A stretch of 64,000 bases of DNA from Acidobacteriota bacterium (lineage in GTDB: Bacteria > Acidobacteriota > Holophagae > Holophagales > Holophagaceae), in contig JAJYRN010000001.1 in NCBI GenBank assembly GCA_021794095.1, positions 310,001-374,000 of the forward strand. The letters run 5' to 3'. The position numbers were made by a program, and so were the translations under genes. The notes under the pieces were generated by a model that was not told the DNA's origin, searched no databases, and saw only the letters and a list, made by a program, of their open reading frames with translations. Positions 1 to 7,839 of this stretch are shown here, piece by piece. The stretch's first letter is position 1, and each line of letters opens with the position of its first letter.

Positions 1-274
1 CCAGGGAGCGGGGATCCAGCCCCGCGTCCGCGAAGGCCTGGTGGGCCGCCACCCAGGCGAAGCGGGAGGGACGGTCCAGACGTCGCAGCTGCATGGGCGG
101 AATGATGCCGGCTGGGTTGAAATCCGCGCAGGCGGCGGCCCGCCCCCGTCCCAGCGCCTCTGGAAGCTCCGCAAAAAAGGGGGTTCCCGAGCGCAGACTG
201 GCCCGGGCCGCGGCGATGCCATCCCCGCAGGGCAGCACCAGGCCCAGGCCCGTGACCGCGATGGCCCCGCTCAT
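1..274 (-). CDS. beta-ketoacyl-ACP synthase, 5' part only (runs off left edge)
   Basis: This is the first ~91 codons of a ketosynthase-fold protein on the minus strand; the rest lies beyond position 1. The N-terminus reads MSGAIAVTGLGLVLPCGDG, the standard opening of FabF-like enzymes, and continues into the LRRLDRPSRFAWVAAHQAF stretch that precedes the active-site cysteine domain in this family. The active-site residues are outside the window, so it may be a chain-elongating or a chain-length-factor type subunit. Its ATG overlaps the stop codon of the next ketosynthase by four bases (ATGA), which implies translational coupling and one operon with the dehydratase and ACP upstream. Confidence 0.85.
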   Translation of the reverse strand, partial: MSGAIAVTGLGLVLPCGDGIAAARASLRSGTPFFAELPEALGRGRAAACADFNPAGIIPPMQLRRLDRPSRFAWVAAHQAFADAGLDPRSL

Positions 275-1467
275 GCGCCGCTCCAGCGCCGCAGGGCCAG
301 GCAGACGTTGTTGCCGCCGAAGGCGAAGGCATTGACCAGGGCCGCGCGGAGGGCCCGTTCCCGAGCTACCCGGGGCGTGCAATCCAGGTCGCAGAGCGGA
401 TCCGGCTCTTCGAGACGCAGGGTGGGGCTCACCACCTGGTCCCGCAGGGCCAATACCGCCAGGGCCGTGCCGAAGGCCCCGGCGGCGCCCAGGGTATGGC
501 CGAACTGGCTCTTGGAGCTGGTGACGGACACCCGGGCCGCGGCAGGGCCGAGGGCCCGGCGGATGGCCCGGCACTCGGCGCCATCGTTGGCCGGGGTGGC
601 GGTGCCATGGGCGCTGACCAGATCCACGTCGGCGGCCTCCAGCCGGCTGATCCGCAGGGCCATGGCCATGGCCCGGGCGGCGCCCTCGCCTTCCGGATGC
701 GGCGCCGTGGCGTGGTGGGCATCCATGCTGGCGCCATAGCCCAGCACCTCTGCGAAGATGACGGCGCCGCGGGCCCGAGCCTGGTCCAGGGGTTCCAGCA
801 GGAACTGGGCGGCACCCTCGCCCAGGTTCAGGCCCGCCCGGTCCCGGCTGAAGGGGCGGCACTTGGCGGCATCCACGGCCTTCAGGCTGGCGAAGCCCGC
901 CCAGGTGGTGAGGCAGAGGCTTTCCGCCCCGCCGGCCAGGGCCAGGTCCAGTTCGCCGGTGGCGAGGCGCTCCCAGGCCTGGCCCAGCGCCAGCAGGCTG
1001 GAGGAGCAGGCGTTCATCACCGTGGCCCGCGGGCCGAGGGCCCCAAGCCGGGCCGCCAGGGCATCTGTCACCGTGCAGGGACTCTGGTAGGCCACTTCGG
1101 CCGGGGGCCAGCGGCGGCCCGGGAAGCGGCCGGCCAGGTAGGCCTCGGCCACCGGCAGCCCGGAGGTGCCTGCCCCCTGGAACACGCCGATGCGACGGGG
1201 ATCTCCCGCGGGCCCCGAAGTGCGCAGGGCCTCCTCCAGGGCCGCCAGGGCCATGGCCTCGCCCTGGGTCTGGTGCCGCCCGGATGCCTTCGGAACCTCG
1301 GCCGCCATGCAGCTGGGTTCCCGGGGCAGCTCCGGCCGCGTCAGCGGGCGCAGCCCATCCCGGCCCTCCAGCACCGCGGCCCAGGTGGCTTCCCGGTCCG
1401 GTTCCAGGGAAGAGACCAGTCCCAGGCCCGTGATGGCCACCCGGCGCGGGAGCCCCAGGCCGCTCAC
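271..1467 (-). CDS. beta-ketoacyl-ACP synthase (FabF-like ketosynthase)
   Basis: A complete ketosynthase of about 398 residues that would condense acyl-ACP with malonyl-ACP. The catalytic triad is visible: the cysteine in VMNACSSSLLALGQ, the first histidine in VSAHGTATPANDGAE and the lysine/histidine motif SSKSQFGHTLGAAGA. I start it at the GTG at 1467, which overlaps the TGA of the dehydratase gene (GTGA) and puts RRVAITGLGLV at the expected N-terminal position; an upstream ATG at 1497 would add a poor leader. It sits in a four-gene operon (ACP, dehydratase, this gene, a second ketosynthase). The set resembles aryl-polyene or related specialised lipid loci rather than primary FAS II, but only the left-hand neighbours could decide that. 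Confidence 0.88.
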   Translation of the reverse strand: MSGLGLPRRVAITGLGLVSSLEPDREATWAAVLEGRDGLRPLTRPELPREPSCMAAEVPKASGRHQTQGEAMALAALEEALRTSGPAGDPRRIGVFQGAGTSGLPVAEAYLAGRFPGRRWPPAEVAYQSPCTVTDALAARLGALGPRATVMNACSSSLLALGQAWERLATGELDLALAGGAESLCLTTWAGFASLKAVDAAKCRPFSRDRAGLNLGEGAAQFLLEPLDQARARGAVIFAEVLGYGASMDAHHATAPHPEGEGAARAMAMALRISRLEAADVDLVSAHGTATPANDGAECRAIRRALGPAAARVSVTSSKSQFGHTLGAAGAFGTALAVLALRDQVVSPTLRLEEPDPLCDLDCTPRVARERALRAALVNAFAFGGNNVCLALRRWSGA

Positions 1468-1838
1468 AGGCCCTTCACCAGGAGCGAGGCGGTGCACAGG
1501 ACCACGGCCTCCCGGAAAACAGCCCCCTCCACCTTCATGAACCCAGCGAAGGCCCCCACGGGCGCCACCTCCAGGCGCAGCCGATCGCCGACCCGGGCGG
1601 GGGCCTCGAAGCGCGCTTCTGGAACCCCCGCCAGGAAGAGTTGGCGGCCCTCCAGCGCATCTGCCTCCAGGAAGCCGGCGGCCTGGGCCAGCATCTCGAT
1701 CAGGAGGAAGCCGGAGGGCGGCGTGCGGCCCGTCACCAGCGTTTCGGCCACCACCCGCACGCCGGGATCCCGCACCAGCACCCGATCCACCAACAGGAAG
1801 GGGGGGCGGTGGGGCAGGTGACCGGCAGGGTCTGGCAT
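1464..1838 (-). CDS. hot-dog fold 3-hydroxyacyl-ACP dehydratase (FabZ/ApeP-like)
   Basis: A 124-residue single hot-dog domain protein predicted to dehydrate 3-hydroxyacyl-ACP. The FabZ-type catalytic histidine is visible in LPHRPPFLLVDRV near residue 10, and the helix glutamate in FLLIEMLAQAAGF near residue 48. It is shorter than the usual FabZ (about 145-150 residues) and lacks the typical FabZ N-terminal extension, like the small dehydratases of aryl-polyene clusters. It lies 8 bases after the ACP gene and overlaps the downstream ketosynthase start, so the three are almost certainly cotranscribed. A thioesterase role is possible for this fold but the retained His/Glu pair favours dehydration. 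Confidence 0.8.
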   Translation of the reverse strand: MPDPAGHLPHRPPFLLVDRVLVRDPGVRVVAETLVTGRTPPSGFLLIEMLAQAAGFLEADALEGRQLFLAGVPEARFEAPARVGDRLRLEVAPVGAFAGFMKVEGAVFREAVVLCTASLLVKGL

Positions 1839-1846
1839 GGCAGGCG

Positions 1847-2104
1847 TCAGGGCTTGCGGTGCTCGGCGATGAAGGCCGTGAGGGCCTCGACCGAACGAAA
1901 GGCCTTCAGACCGGCGGCCTCATCCTCGATCTTCACGCCGAAGGTCTGCTCGATCCCCAGCACCAGCTCCAGGGCATCTATGGAATCCAGACCCAGCCCG
2001 TCCCCGAAGAGGGGGGCCTGGTCCTCGATCTGGTCCGGTGTCATGCCCTCCAGCTTCAGCCGGGCGATGATCAGCTCTTTGACGCGCAGTGTCAGGTCGG
2101 TCAT
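1847..2104 (-). CDS. acyl carrier protein
   Basis: An 85-residue acyl carrier protein. The phosphopantetheine attachment serine lies in GLGLDSIDALELVLGIE, around residues 36-45. The DSIDALEL form of the motif, rather than the DSLDTVEL form of primary FAS ACP, is common in carrier proteins of aryl-polyene-like pathways. It is the first gene of the minus-strand operon that continues with the dehydratase and two ketosynthases, and its start faces nuoA across a 137-base divergent spacer. Confidence 0.9.
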   Translation of the reverse strand: MTDLTLRVKELIIARLKLEGMTPDQIEDQAPLFGDGLGLDSIDALELVLGIEQTFGVKIEDEAAGLKAFRSVEALTAFIAEHRKP

Positions 2105-2241
2105 GGATGTCCCGGCAGATCCCTGGAAACCCTGATTCTACCGGAACCCCGCACGGCCGGGGCTTGTGATCTAGACACGCCCCGGGAAGCGCCAAAGGCG
2201 GCTAAGCTGATCCTTCGCGGATTCCTCCGCCCGAGTGCGCC
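2105..2241. promoter_or_regulatory. divergent promoter region of ACP operon and nuoA
   Basis: The spacer between two divergent start codons must carry promoters for both directions. Reading towards nuoA, a TAAGCT hexamer at 2203-2208 lies 33 bases before the ATG and matches the TAnnCT element seen before many genes in this window. I cannot find a convincing -35 element for either direction. Confidence 0.4.
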
Positions 2242-2622
2242 ATGGCCCAAACCGTCCCGCCATTCCTGCCGGTCCTGATCCTCTTCCTGGTCGCCGCCGT
2301 CACCGCAGTGGCCATCCTGCTGCTGTCCGGCAAGCTCCTGAACCGCTTCAAGCCGCATAATCCCCAGGCCGCCAAGCTCACCCCGTACGAATGCGGTGTA
2401 CCGCCCATCCAGACCGGCGCCCGGCACAAGTACTCGGTGAAGTTCTACCTGACCGCCATGCTCTTCATCCTGTTCGACGTGGAAGCCGCATTCCTGCTGC
2501 CCTGGGCGGTGAACTACCGGCACGCCCTCTGGACCTTCGGCGCCATGCTGAGCTTCATGGCCACCCTGCTGGTGGGCTTCATCTATGCCTGGGGCAAGGG
2601 CGCCTTCGAGTGGGAGCGTTGA
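2242..2622 (+). CDS. nuoA: NADH-quinone oxidoreductase subunit A
   Basis: A small membrane subunit of complex I, 126 residues with three hydrophobic segments (about residues 8-30, 66-88, 93-115). The loop after the first helix carries the family signature [11 protein letters not shown] and the second helix FLTAM-type sequence with [12 protein letters not shown], including the acidic residues thought to line the quinone-side channel. It opens the nuoABCD block and overlaps no gene; nuoB begins one base after its stop codon. Confidence 0.95.
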   Translation: MAQTVPPFLPVLILFLVAAVTAVAILLLSGKLLNRFKPHNPQAAKLTPYECGVPPIQTGARHKYSVKFYLTAMLFILFDVEAAFLLPWAVNYRHALWTFGAMLSFMATLLVGFIYAWGKGAFEWER

Positions 2623-2623
2623 G

Positions 2624-3232
2624 ATGTCCGAGATGAACATCAACGACGCGGTGATGACCACCCGCCTCGACGCGGTGGTGAACTGGGGCCGCAAGAACAG
2701 CCTCTGGCCCATGCCCTTCGGCACCGCCTGCTGCGCCATCGAATTCATGAGCATGGCCGCGTCCAAGTACGACCTGGCCCGCTTCGGCGCGGAAGCCATG
2801 CGCTTCAGCCCCCGGCAGAGCGACATGATGCTGATCCTGGGCACCATCACCAACAAGATGGCGCCGGTGCTCCGCATCATCTACGCCCAGATGGCCGAAC
2901 CCAAATGGGTGCTCTCCGTGGGCGTCTGCGCCAGTTCCGGCGGCATGTACCGCACCTACGCCACCCTCCAGGGCGTGGACCGCGTGGTGCCCGTGGACGT
3001 GTACGTGCCCGGCTGCCCTCCGCGCCCTGAGAGCATGCTCTACGGCGTGATGAAGCTGCAGGAGAAGATCGAGAAGGAATCCCTCTCCATGCGCAAGGAC
3101 CACATCGCACGGTTCTACGAGAGCCTCGCCCGCCAGGAGGCGCGGCAGGCCGAGCGGGGCCTCACCAGCCAGCAGACCATCCGCGAGATGCTGATGGACG
3201 CGGCCGAACAGGGCCAGGGCGCGATCTTCTAG
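2624..3232 (+). CDS. nuoB: NADH-quinone oxidoreductase subunit B
   Basis: The peripheral-arm subunit that binds cluster N2, the last iron-sulfur centre before quinone. About 202 residues. The N2 ligands are visible as the tandem cysteines of [10 protein letters not shown] and the cysteines in [10 protein letters not shown] and [12 protein letters not shown] start at the ATG at 2624, two bases after the nuoA stop, giving [10 protein letters not shown]; an in-frame ATG at 2585 lies inside nuoA and would add an unlikely leader. The C-terminal ~40 residues are longer than in many homologues and rich in charged residues. Confidence 0.95.
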   Translation: MSEMNINDAVMTTRLDAVVNWGRKNSLWPMPFGTACCAIEFMSMAASKYDLARFGAEAMRFSPRQSDMMLILGTITNKMAPVLRIIYAQMAEPKWVLSVGVCASSGGMYRTYATLQGVDRVVPVDVYVPGCPPRPESMLYGVMKLQEKIEKESLSMRKDHIARFYESLARQEARQAERGLTSQQTIREMLMDAAEQGQGAIF

Positions 3233-3245
3233 GCGGGGGCGGACC

Positions 3246-3734
3246 ATGGTGATCGAGCAGATTGACGCGCAGCTTCCCGGCGTGATCGCGGACCGGCACG
3301 CCTTCCGGGGGGACCAGACCGCCGTGGTGCCGAAAGACCGCTTCCTGGAAGTGGTGGACTTCCTCTATCGCGAAGGTTTCCAGTTCCTGGTGGATGTCAC
3401 CGCCGTGGACTGGCCTGAGCGGGCCCAGCGGTTCGACGTGGTGTACCACTGGCTCAACCTGGCCAGCCAGGAGCGCCTCCGGATCAAAGTCCCCGTGGCA
3501 GATGGCGAGGCCATGCCCAGCCTGGTGAGCCGCTTCAAAACCGCCGACTGGTACGAGCGGGAGGTCTTCGACCTTTTCGGCATCCCCTTCGAGGGCCATC
3601 CCAACCTCACGCGGCTGCTCACCTGGGACGATTTCCCGGGCCACGCGCTGCGCAAGGACTTCCCCTTGGACGGAGGCGACGCCTTCTGCATGGAAGGGTG
3701 CACCGCCCCCTACAACCGCGGCGAACGGGCCTGA
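3246..3734 (+). CDS. nuoC: NADH-quinone oxidoreductase subunit C
   Basis: The 30-kDa-type peripheral subunit of complex I, 162 residues. It shows the conserved stretch YEREVFDLFGIPFEGHPNLT and the terminal LRKDFPL motif of the family. It is a free-standing nuoC, not fused to nuoD as in enterobacteria. It sits 13 bases after nuoB and 10 bases before nuoD. Confidence 0.94.
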   Translation: MVIEQIDAQLPGVIADRHAFRGDQTAVVPKDRFLEVVDFLYREGFQFLVDVTAVDWPERAQRFDVVYHWLNLASQERLRIKVPVADGEAMPSLVSRFKTADWYEREVFDLFGIPFEGHPNLTRLLTWDDFPGHALRKDFPLDGGDAFCMEGCTAPYNRGERA

Positions 3735-3744
3735 GGACGCGACC

Positions 3745-4944
3745 ATGGATTCCATCGCCCTGACCAAGCAGCAGCTCGACGGCGATCGCATGATCGTCAA
3801 CATGGGGCCCTCCCACCCCGTCACCCACGGCACCCTGCGCATCGTCCTCGAACTCGAAGGCGAGACCATCGTACGGGCCACGCCGGAAATCGGCTACCTC
3901 CACCGCGGCGTGGAGAAGCTGGGCGAGAGCCTCAGCTACCAGCAGTTCATCCCGCTGACCGACCGGCTGAACTACACCTCCAGCCTGATGAACAACGTGG
4001 GCTACACCCTGGCGGTGGAGAAGCTGCTGGATGTGAAGCTCCCCCGCCGCGCGGAACTCATCCGGGTGCTGGTGTCCGAACTGGCCCGCATCGGCGACCA
4101 CATCGTCTGCGTGGGCATCAACGCCGTGGACATCGGCGCCTTCAGCGCGTTCCTCTACCTGTTCAAGCAGCGCGAGACCATCTACGACCTCTTCGAAATG
4201 GCTGCCGGCCAGCGGCTCCACACCAGCTTCACCCGTATCGGCGGCCTCATGCGCGACATTCCCGAGGGCTTCGTGCCCCTCACGGAGCGCTTCCTGGTGG
4301 AGTGCGAGGCTGCCATTGACGAGCTGGAGCGCCTGCTCACGCGCAATCCCATCTGGCACGACCGCACCAAGGGCGTGGGCGCCATCAGCGCCGAGGACGC
4401 CATCAACTGGGGCTACACCGGCCCCTGCCTCCGCGCCGCGGGCGTGCCGCAGGACCTGCGCAAGGCCCAGCCCTACCTCGGCTACGAGACCTATGATTTC
4501 GACATCCCCGTGGGCACCACGGGGGACGTCTTCGACCGCTACCTGGTCCGCGTCGAGGAGATGCGCCAGAGCCTGCGCATCATCCGGCAGGTGCTGGACC
4601 GCCTGGAACCCGGGCCCATCATCGTGGACGACTACAAGGTGGCCCTGCCGCCCAAGGAGAAGGTCTACACGCGGATGGAAAGCCTCATCCACCACTTCAA
4701 GCTCATCATGCACGGCATGGAGATGCCCGTGGGCGAAGTCTACAGCGCCACCGAGGGCGCCAACGGCGAACTGGGCTTCTACATCGTCAGCGACGGCGGG
4801 AAGAACCCCTACCGCATCCGGGTCCGCCCCCCCTGCCTGCCCATCTTCAGCAGCTTCGACAGCCAGGTGAACGGGTGCCTTATCGCCGACGCCGTCGCCG
4901 TCCTCGGCGCCATGAATGTGATTGCAGGCGAGCTCGACCGCTGA
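3745..4944 (+). CDS. nuoD: NADH-quinone oxidoreductase subunit D
   Basis: The 49-kDa-type subunit, 399 residues, forming the quinone-binding cavity with NuoB. The quinone-site motif NMGPSHPVTHGTLR is present near residue 26 and the RIGDHIVCVG and GRQRLHTSF-like regions follow in order; the C-terminus ends in the conserved AVLGAMNVIAGELDR. It is the last gene of the first nuo block. The next complex I gene, nuoE, is 1.6 kb downstream, separated by marR, yceI and a CDGSH gene. Confidence 0.95.
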   Translation: MDSIALTKQQLDGDRMIVNMGPSHPVTHGTLRIVLELEGETIVRATPEIGYLHRGVEKLGESLSYQQFIPLTDRLNYTSSLMNNVGYTLAVEKLLDVKLPRRAELIRVLVSELARIGDHIVCVGINAVDIGAFSAFLYLFKQRETIYDLFEMAAGQRLHTSFTRIGGLMRDIPEGFVPLTERFLVECEAAIDELERLLTRNPIWHDRTKGVGAISAEDAINWGYTGPCLRAAGVPQDLRKAQPYLGYETYDFDIPVGTTGDVFDRYLVRVEEMRQSLRIIRQVLDRLEPGPIIVDDYKVALPPKEKVYTRMESLIHHFKLIMHGMEMPVGEVYSATEGANGELGFYIVSDGGKNPYRIRVRPPCLPIFSSFDSQVNGCLIADAVAVLGAMNVIAGELDR

Positions 4945-4965
4945 GGTTCCGATCCAGCCGGCGCT

Positions 4966-5454
4966 TCAGCCTTCGAGTTCCGCCAATTGCTCCCGGTGGT
5001 CATCTCGCAGACGCTCCAGCAGGCTGAGGAGTTGGTCGCGCTCCGCCGGGGAGAGGCAGTGGTCCACCCGGGCGGAAAGGGCCTGGTGGCGCGCCCGGAG
5101 GCGGGCCTCCAGCGCCTGCCCCTTGGCCGTGAGCTGGACGCGGCTGCCCCGGCGGTCCGCGGGATTCTCGCAGCGCTTGACGAGGCCCCTGGCTTCGAGC
5201 CGATTCACGAGGCGCGGCACGTCCGCGAAGCGGAAGATCATGCGGCAGCGGAGGTCCTTCACGAGGTAGCCCTCCCTGGGTCCACCCTTGAGGATGCGCA
5301 GGACGTTGAACTGCTGATCTGAGATCTCTTCCCGTTCAAACAGTCCCTTGTCGAACAGCCGGGTCAAGTATTCCCGGCCCAGCAGCAGGGCCAGAGCCAC
5401 CTCCTGGCCGGGCTCGAAGGACTTGGTGATCTGAAGTTCCTCGCGCAGGTGCAT
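4966..5454 (-). CDS. MarR family transcriptional regulator
   Basis: A winged-helix regulator of about 162 residues. The DNA-binding region runs from SDQQFNVLRILKGGP through FADVPRLVNRLEARGLVKR to the wing NPADRRGSRVQLTAKGQ, the standard MarR order. I start at the ATG at 5454 (MHLREELQI); the longer open frame to 5550 would overlap the divergent promoter. It is divergent from a YceI-family gene, and MarR/YceI pairing is common, so it is probably a repressor of yceI and of itself. It converges with nuoD and splits the complex I genes. Confidence 0.9.
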   Translation of the reverse strand: MHLREELQITKSFEPGQEVALALLLGREYLTRLFDKGLFEREEISDQQFNVLRILKGGPREGYLVKDLRCRMIFRFADVPRLVNRLEARGLVKRCENPADRRGSRVQLTAKGQALEARLRARHQALSARVDHCLSPAERDQLLSLLERLRDDHREQLAELEG

Positions 5455-5502
5455 GCCACCGCTCCTCGCCTTCAAGCATGGCACATTTTTTTGAAAAAGG
5501 AT

Positions 5503-5531
5503 GTTGCAACTCTTGTTTCCGAGCCTAGACT
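5503..5531 (+). promoter_or_regulatory. promoter and possible MarR operator before yceI
   Basis: A TTGCAA element at 5504-5509 and a TAGACT element at 5526-5531 are separated by 16 bases, a plausible sigma-70 promoter for yceI. The -35 lies inside the perfect 8-bp palindrome GTTGCAAC (5503-5510), and an AT-rich run with TTTTTTTGAAAAA lies just upstream at 5486-5498. A repressor bound here would block the promoter and the divergent marR start. The promoter is read from sequence; the operator role is inference. Confidence 0.45.
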
Positions 5532-5568
5532 GTATTCCATGGTGAAACACCTAATCCAAGGAGGCTTC

Positions 5569-6150
5569 ATGCGTCACCCCTTCCGCATCCTCTTCGCGGC
5601 CCTCGCACTGGCGGCCCTGCCCGCCACGGCCCAGGACGTCTACAAGATTGATCCCGTCCACAGCGAGATGGCCTTCACCATCCGGCACCTCCTGGCCAAG
5701 ACCAGCGGCCGTTTCACGAAGTTCTCGGGCGAGATCCACCTGGACAACAAGGACATCACCAAGTCCACGGTGACGGTCACCATTGACGCCGCCAGCATCA
5801 ACACCGACAGCACCATGCGGGATAACGACCTGCGCAGCCCCAGGTTCTTTGATGTGGCGAAGTACCCCACCCTCACCTTCACCAGCACCGCGGTGAAGGA
5901 AGTGGCCAAGGGCAAGCTGGAGATCACCGGCACATTCACGATGCACGGGGTCACGAAGCAGATCACCTTTCCCATCACCAATGAGGGAACCGGCCAGGGG
6001 ATGCAGCCCGGGAGCGTGGTGGCGGGCTTCATTGACGGCGCCCTGACCCTTGACCGGGATGACTATGGCATCACGACCTATGATGGATTGGTCGGCCGAC
6101 ATGTGGCGATCACCCTGAACGTTGAAGCGGACAAGGTCAGTGGAAAGTGA
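5569..6150 (+). CDS. YceI-family periplasmic lipid-binding protein
   Basis: About 193 residues with a cleavable signal peptide (MRHPFRILFAALALAALPATAQ) followed by a lipocalin-like YceI domain that binds polyisoprenoid-type lipids. Family marks include YKIDPVHSEMAFTIRH after cleavage, SINTDSTMRDNDLRSPRFFD in the middle and GTFTMHGVTKQITFPI. I chose the ATG at 5569 because an AAGGAGG ribosome site sits 5 bases before it. It is probably controlled by the divergent MarR protein and cotranscribed with the CDGSH gene 10 bases downstream. Confidence 0.92.
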   Translation: MRHPFRILFAALALAALPATAQDVYKIDPVHSEMAFTIRHLLAKTSGRFTKFSGEIHLDNKDITKSTVTVTIDAASINTDSTMRDNDLRSPRFFDVAKYPTLTFTSTAVKEVAKGKLEITGTFTMHGVTKQITFPITNEGTGQGMQPGSVVAGFIDGALTLDRDDYGITTYDGLVGRHVAITLNVEADKVSGK

Positions 6151-6160
6151 GGAGGCAGCC

Positions 6161-6403
6161 ATGAGCGAATCCGAACCCAAGATCGCGGCCAAGGTTCCCG
6201 CGGTGCTGGATCTGGAACCCGGCACCTACTGGTGGTGCGCCTGCGGCCTGAGCGCCAAGCAGCCCTTCTGCGATGGCGCCCACAAAGGCAGCGGCTTTCA
6301 TCCCATGAAACTGGAGATCACGGAACCCGGGAAGAAGGCCCTCTGCCAGTGCAAGCACTCGAAGACGGCGCCCTTCTGCGACGGAAGCCACCGCAACCTC
6401 TGA
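6161..6403 (+). CDS. CDGSH-type iron-sulfur protein (double motif)
   Basis: An 80-residue protein with two CDGSH-type zinc-finger-like motifs, each binding a [2Fe-2S] cluster with three cysteines and one histidine: CACGLSAKQPFCDGAH and CQCKHSKTAPFCDGSH. There is no signal peptide or membrane segment, so it should be cytosolic. The start at 6161 has a GAGGAGG site just before it and follows the yceI stop by 10 bases. Its role is unknown; in this position it may serve redox or iron-sulfur functions linked to the yceI operon. Confidence 0.9.
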   Translation: MSESEPKIAAKVPAVLDLEPGTYWWCACGLSAKQPFCDGAHKGSGFHPMKLEITEPGKKALCQCKHSKTAPFCDGSHRNL

Positions 6404-6515
6404 GAAGCCCCCAGGAGACTGGCTGTCCTTCTTGGATCGTGATGGGGGGCACGGGGTTTACCCGGGCCCCCCGTCTGCGTTTCGGGCTAAACTGGCCCCT
6501 CATGCGAGTGCGCCC

Positions 6516-7091
6516 ATGAACCACCCCCAGCCTCCCGAAACCTCCCCGGAACCCCTCGCACCCGGCCAGCGACTGCCGGAAAGCGAGGTCAAGGAGTTCA
6601 GCCCCGAGGCCCTGTCGGAAATCCAGGCCATCATGGCCAAGTACCCCGACAAGATGGCTGCCACCCTGCCGGCCCTGCACATCGCCCAGCGCGAGTTCGG
6701 CTTCATCAGTCTCTCAGCCATGAAGGCGGTGGCCAAGGCCATCGGCATTCCCGAAGGCCACGTCTTCGGCGTGGCCACCTTCTACACGATGTACCAGAAG
6801 GCCCCCGTGGGTCAGTACCACTTCCAGGTCTGCACGAACATCAGCTGCGCCCTGAAGGGAGCCGCCCAGCTTCTCGAGAAAGTCTGCGAGAAGACCGGCG
6901 TGAAACCCGGCCAGGGGCCCAGCCCCGACGGCCTGTGGAGCGTCGAGGAAGTGGAGTGCCTCGCGGGCTGCAGCATGGGCCCCTGCATCCAGGTGAACCA
7001 CGATGTCTACGATGAGCTGGTGGACGAGCAGAAGCTGATCGAAGTCATGGAAGCCTGCAAACGCGGCGACTACCGCCCCTGGGCGCATTGA
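6516..7091 (+). CDS. nuoE: NADH-quinone oxidoreductase subunit E
   Basis: The 24-kDa-type thioredoxin-fold subunit of the NADH dehydrogenase module, about 191 residues. The four [2Fe-2S] (N1a) ligands are seen in VCTNISCALKG and ECLAGCSMGPCI. The start at 6516 gives MNHPQPPETSPEPL, a proline-rich leader of about 30 residues before the domain. A TAAACT hexamer at 6488-6493 suggests a promoter just upstream, separate from nuoABCD. The gene ends exactly where an AT-rich island begins. Confidence 0.95.
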   Translation: MNHPQPPETSPEPLAPGQRLPESEVKEFSPEALSEIQAIMAKYPDKMAATLPALHIAQREFGFISLSAMKAVAKAIGIPEGHVFGVATFYTMYQKAPVGQYHFQVCTNISCALKGAAQLLEKVCEKTGVKPGQGPSPDGLWSVEEVECLAGCSMGPCIQVNHDVYDELVDEQKLIEVMEACKRGDYRPWAH

Positions 7092-7839
7092 AACTTAATA
7101 GAGGCCAATCTATGCGGTCAATTTGGGATGAATTGGCTGATCTTGCCAACACCTATAGCAAATGCATAGGAAACGACTCCATTCCCCAAAATCTTTGGAT
7201 TGGAAGAATCAATAACGAGATGGGTTTAGCCCCTCTGCCAATTGACACATCTTCTACCATAGAGATTCAAGTAGCTATCGTTGGCCTTGAACCAGCAGCC
7301 CCTCCCCCTCAGCACAATCAGTATGAAAATAATAAAGAAATTTTATACAACTCTTCCGTACATTGGGCTTCTCTAGGAAATGGCAATCACAACTCGACTC
7401 CGTTTTGGAATGGAGTTCGCTTGTTAGCAGAAAAAATTAATTTTTCTTTGCGAAAAGATAATCAAGCTGGAGATATAAATTTTTTATTTATTAATATTTT
7501 CCCTTTTTATAACAACAGGAATCAAGATCTAGCTCGATTAACTTGCCATCACTTGAAAAAATTTGCACTTAGGGGTGCAAAAATCATTGCACTTGGAAAC
7601 ATGACACAAAATATTCTACAGGCCAATAATATTAAATTTTTGCAGGCTTACCACCCCTCATCGCCTAATGGTTTCTTTTATAGATCACTCATTTTAATTG
7701 ATATCTAAAATTTCCACCACAAGGATTTAGAATCTTTATACTCAAGTAGCAAAACACCTCCGGAATGTACATTTACCAAGTTCTTTTGGCATTAATTGCT
7801 ACTTATCTGGTTTAATGTCAATCAGCTTAGGACTAAAAA
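7092..7839. other. AT-rich island inserted between nuoE and nuoF
   Basis: Base composition drops abruptly at the nuoE stop codon and returns to G+C-rich at the nuoF start. For example, positions 7441-7500 hold only 11 G or C in 60, against about two thirds in the flanking genes. The island carries one ORF (7112-7708) and a 131-base AT-rich stretch before nuoF. I see no terminal inverted repeats, no target duplication and no integrase, so the mode of entry is unknown. Confidence 0.85.
7112..7708 (+). CDS. unrecognised protein, possible uracil-DNA glycosylase-like fold
   Basis: A 198-residue ORF with codon and base use wholly unlike its neighbours. Two features recall the uracil-DNA glycosylase superfamily: an early strand-loop VAIVGLEPAAPPP (about residues 60-72), where that family has its GxxPG-type motif, and a late AYHPSSPNGFF, where it has the HPS motif, preceded by a KIIALGNMTQNIL strand-helix. 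Aspartate or asparagine catalysts are not clearly placed, so this is a weak fold suggestion and not a function. The ATG at 7112 has AGAGG eight bases upstream; a TTG at 7088 overlapping nuoE is an alternative. It looks like recently transferred cargo. Confidence 0.6.
   Translation: MRSIWDELADLANTYSKCIGNDSIPQNLWIGRINNEMGLAPLPIDTSSTIEIQVAIVGLEPAAPPPQHNQYENNKEILYNSSVHWASLGNGNHNSTPFWNGVRLLAEKINFSLRKDNQAGDINFLFINIFPFYNNRNQDLARLTCHHLKKFALRGAKIIALGNMTQNILQANNIKFLQAYHPSSPNGFFYRSLILIDI

Noticed and set aside
7092-7839. Insertion sequence between nuoE and nuoF
   Set aside because: No transposase, terminal inverted repeats or target duplication could be found; the ORF has no DDE or HUH motif.
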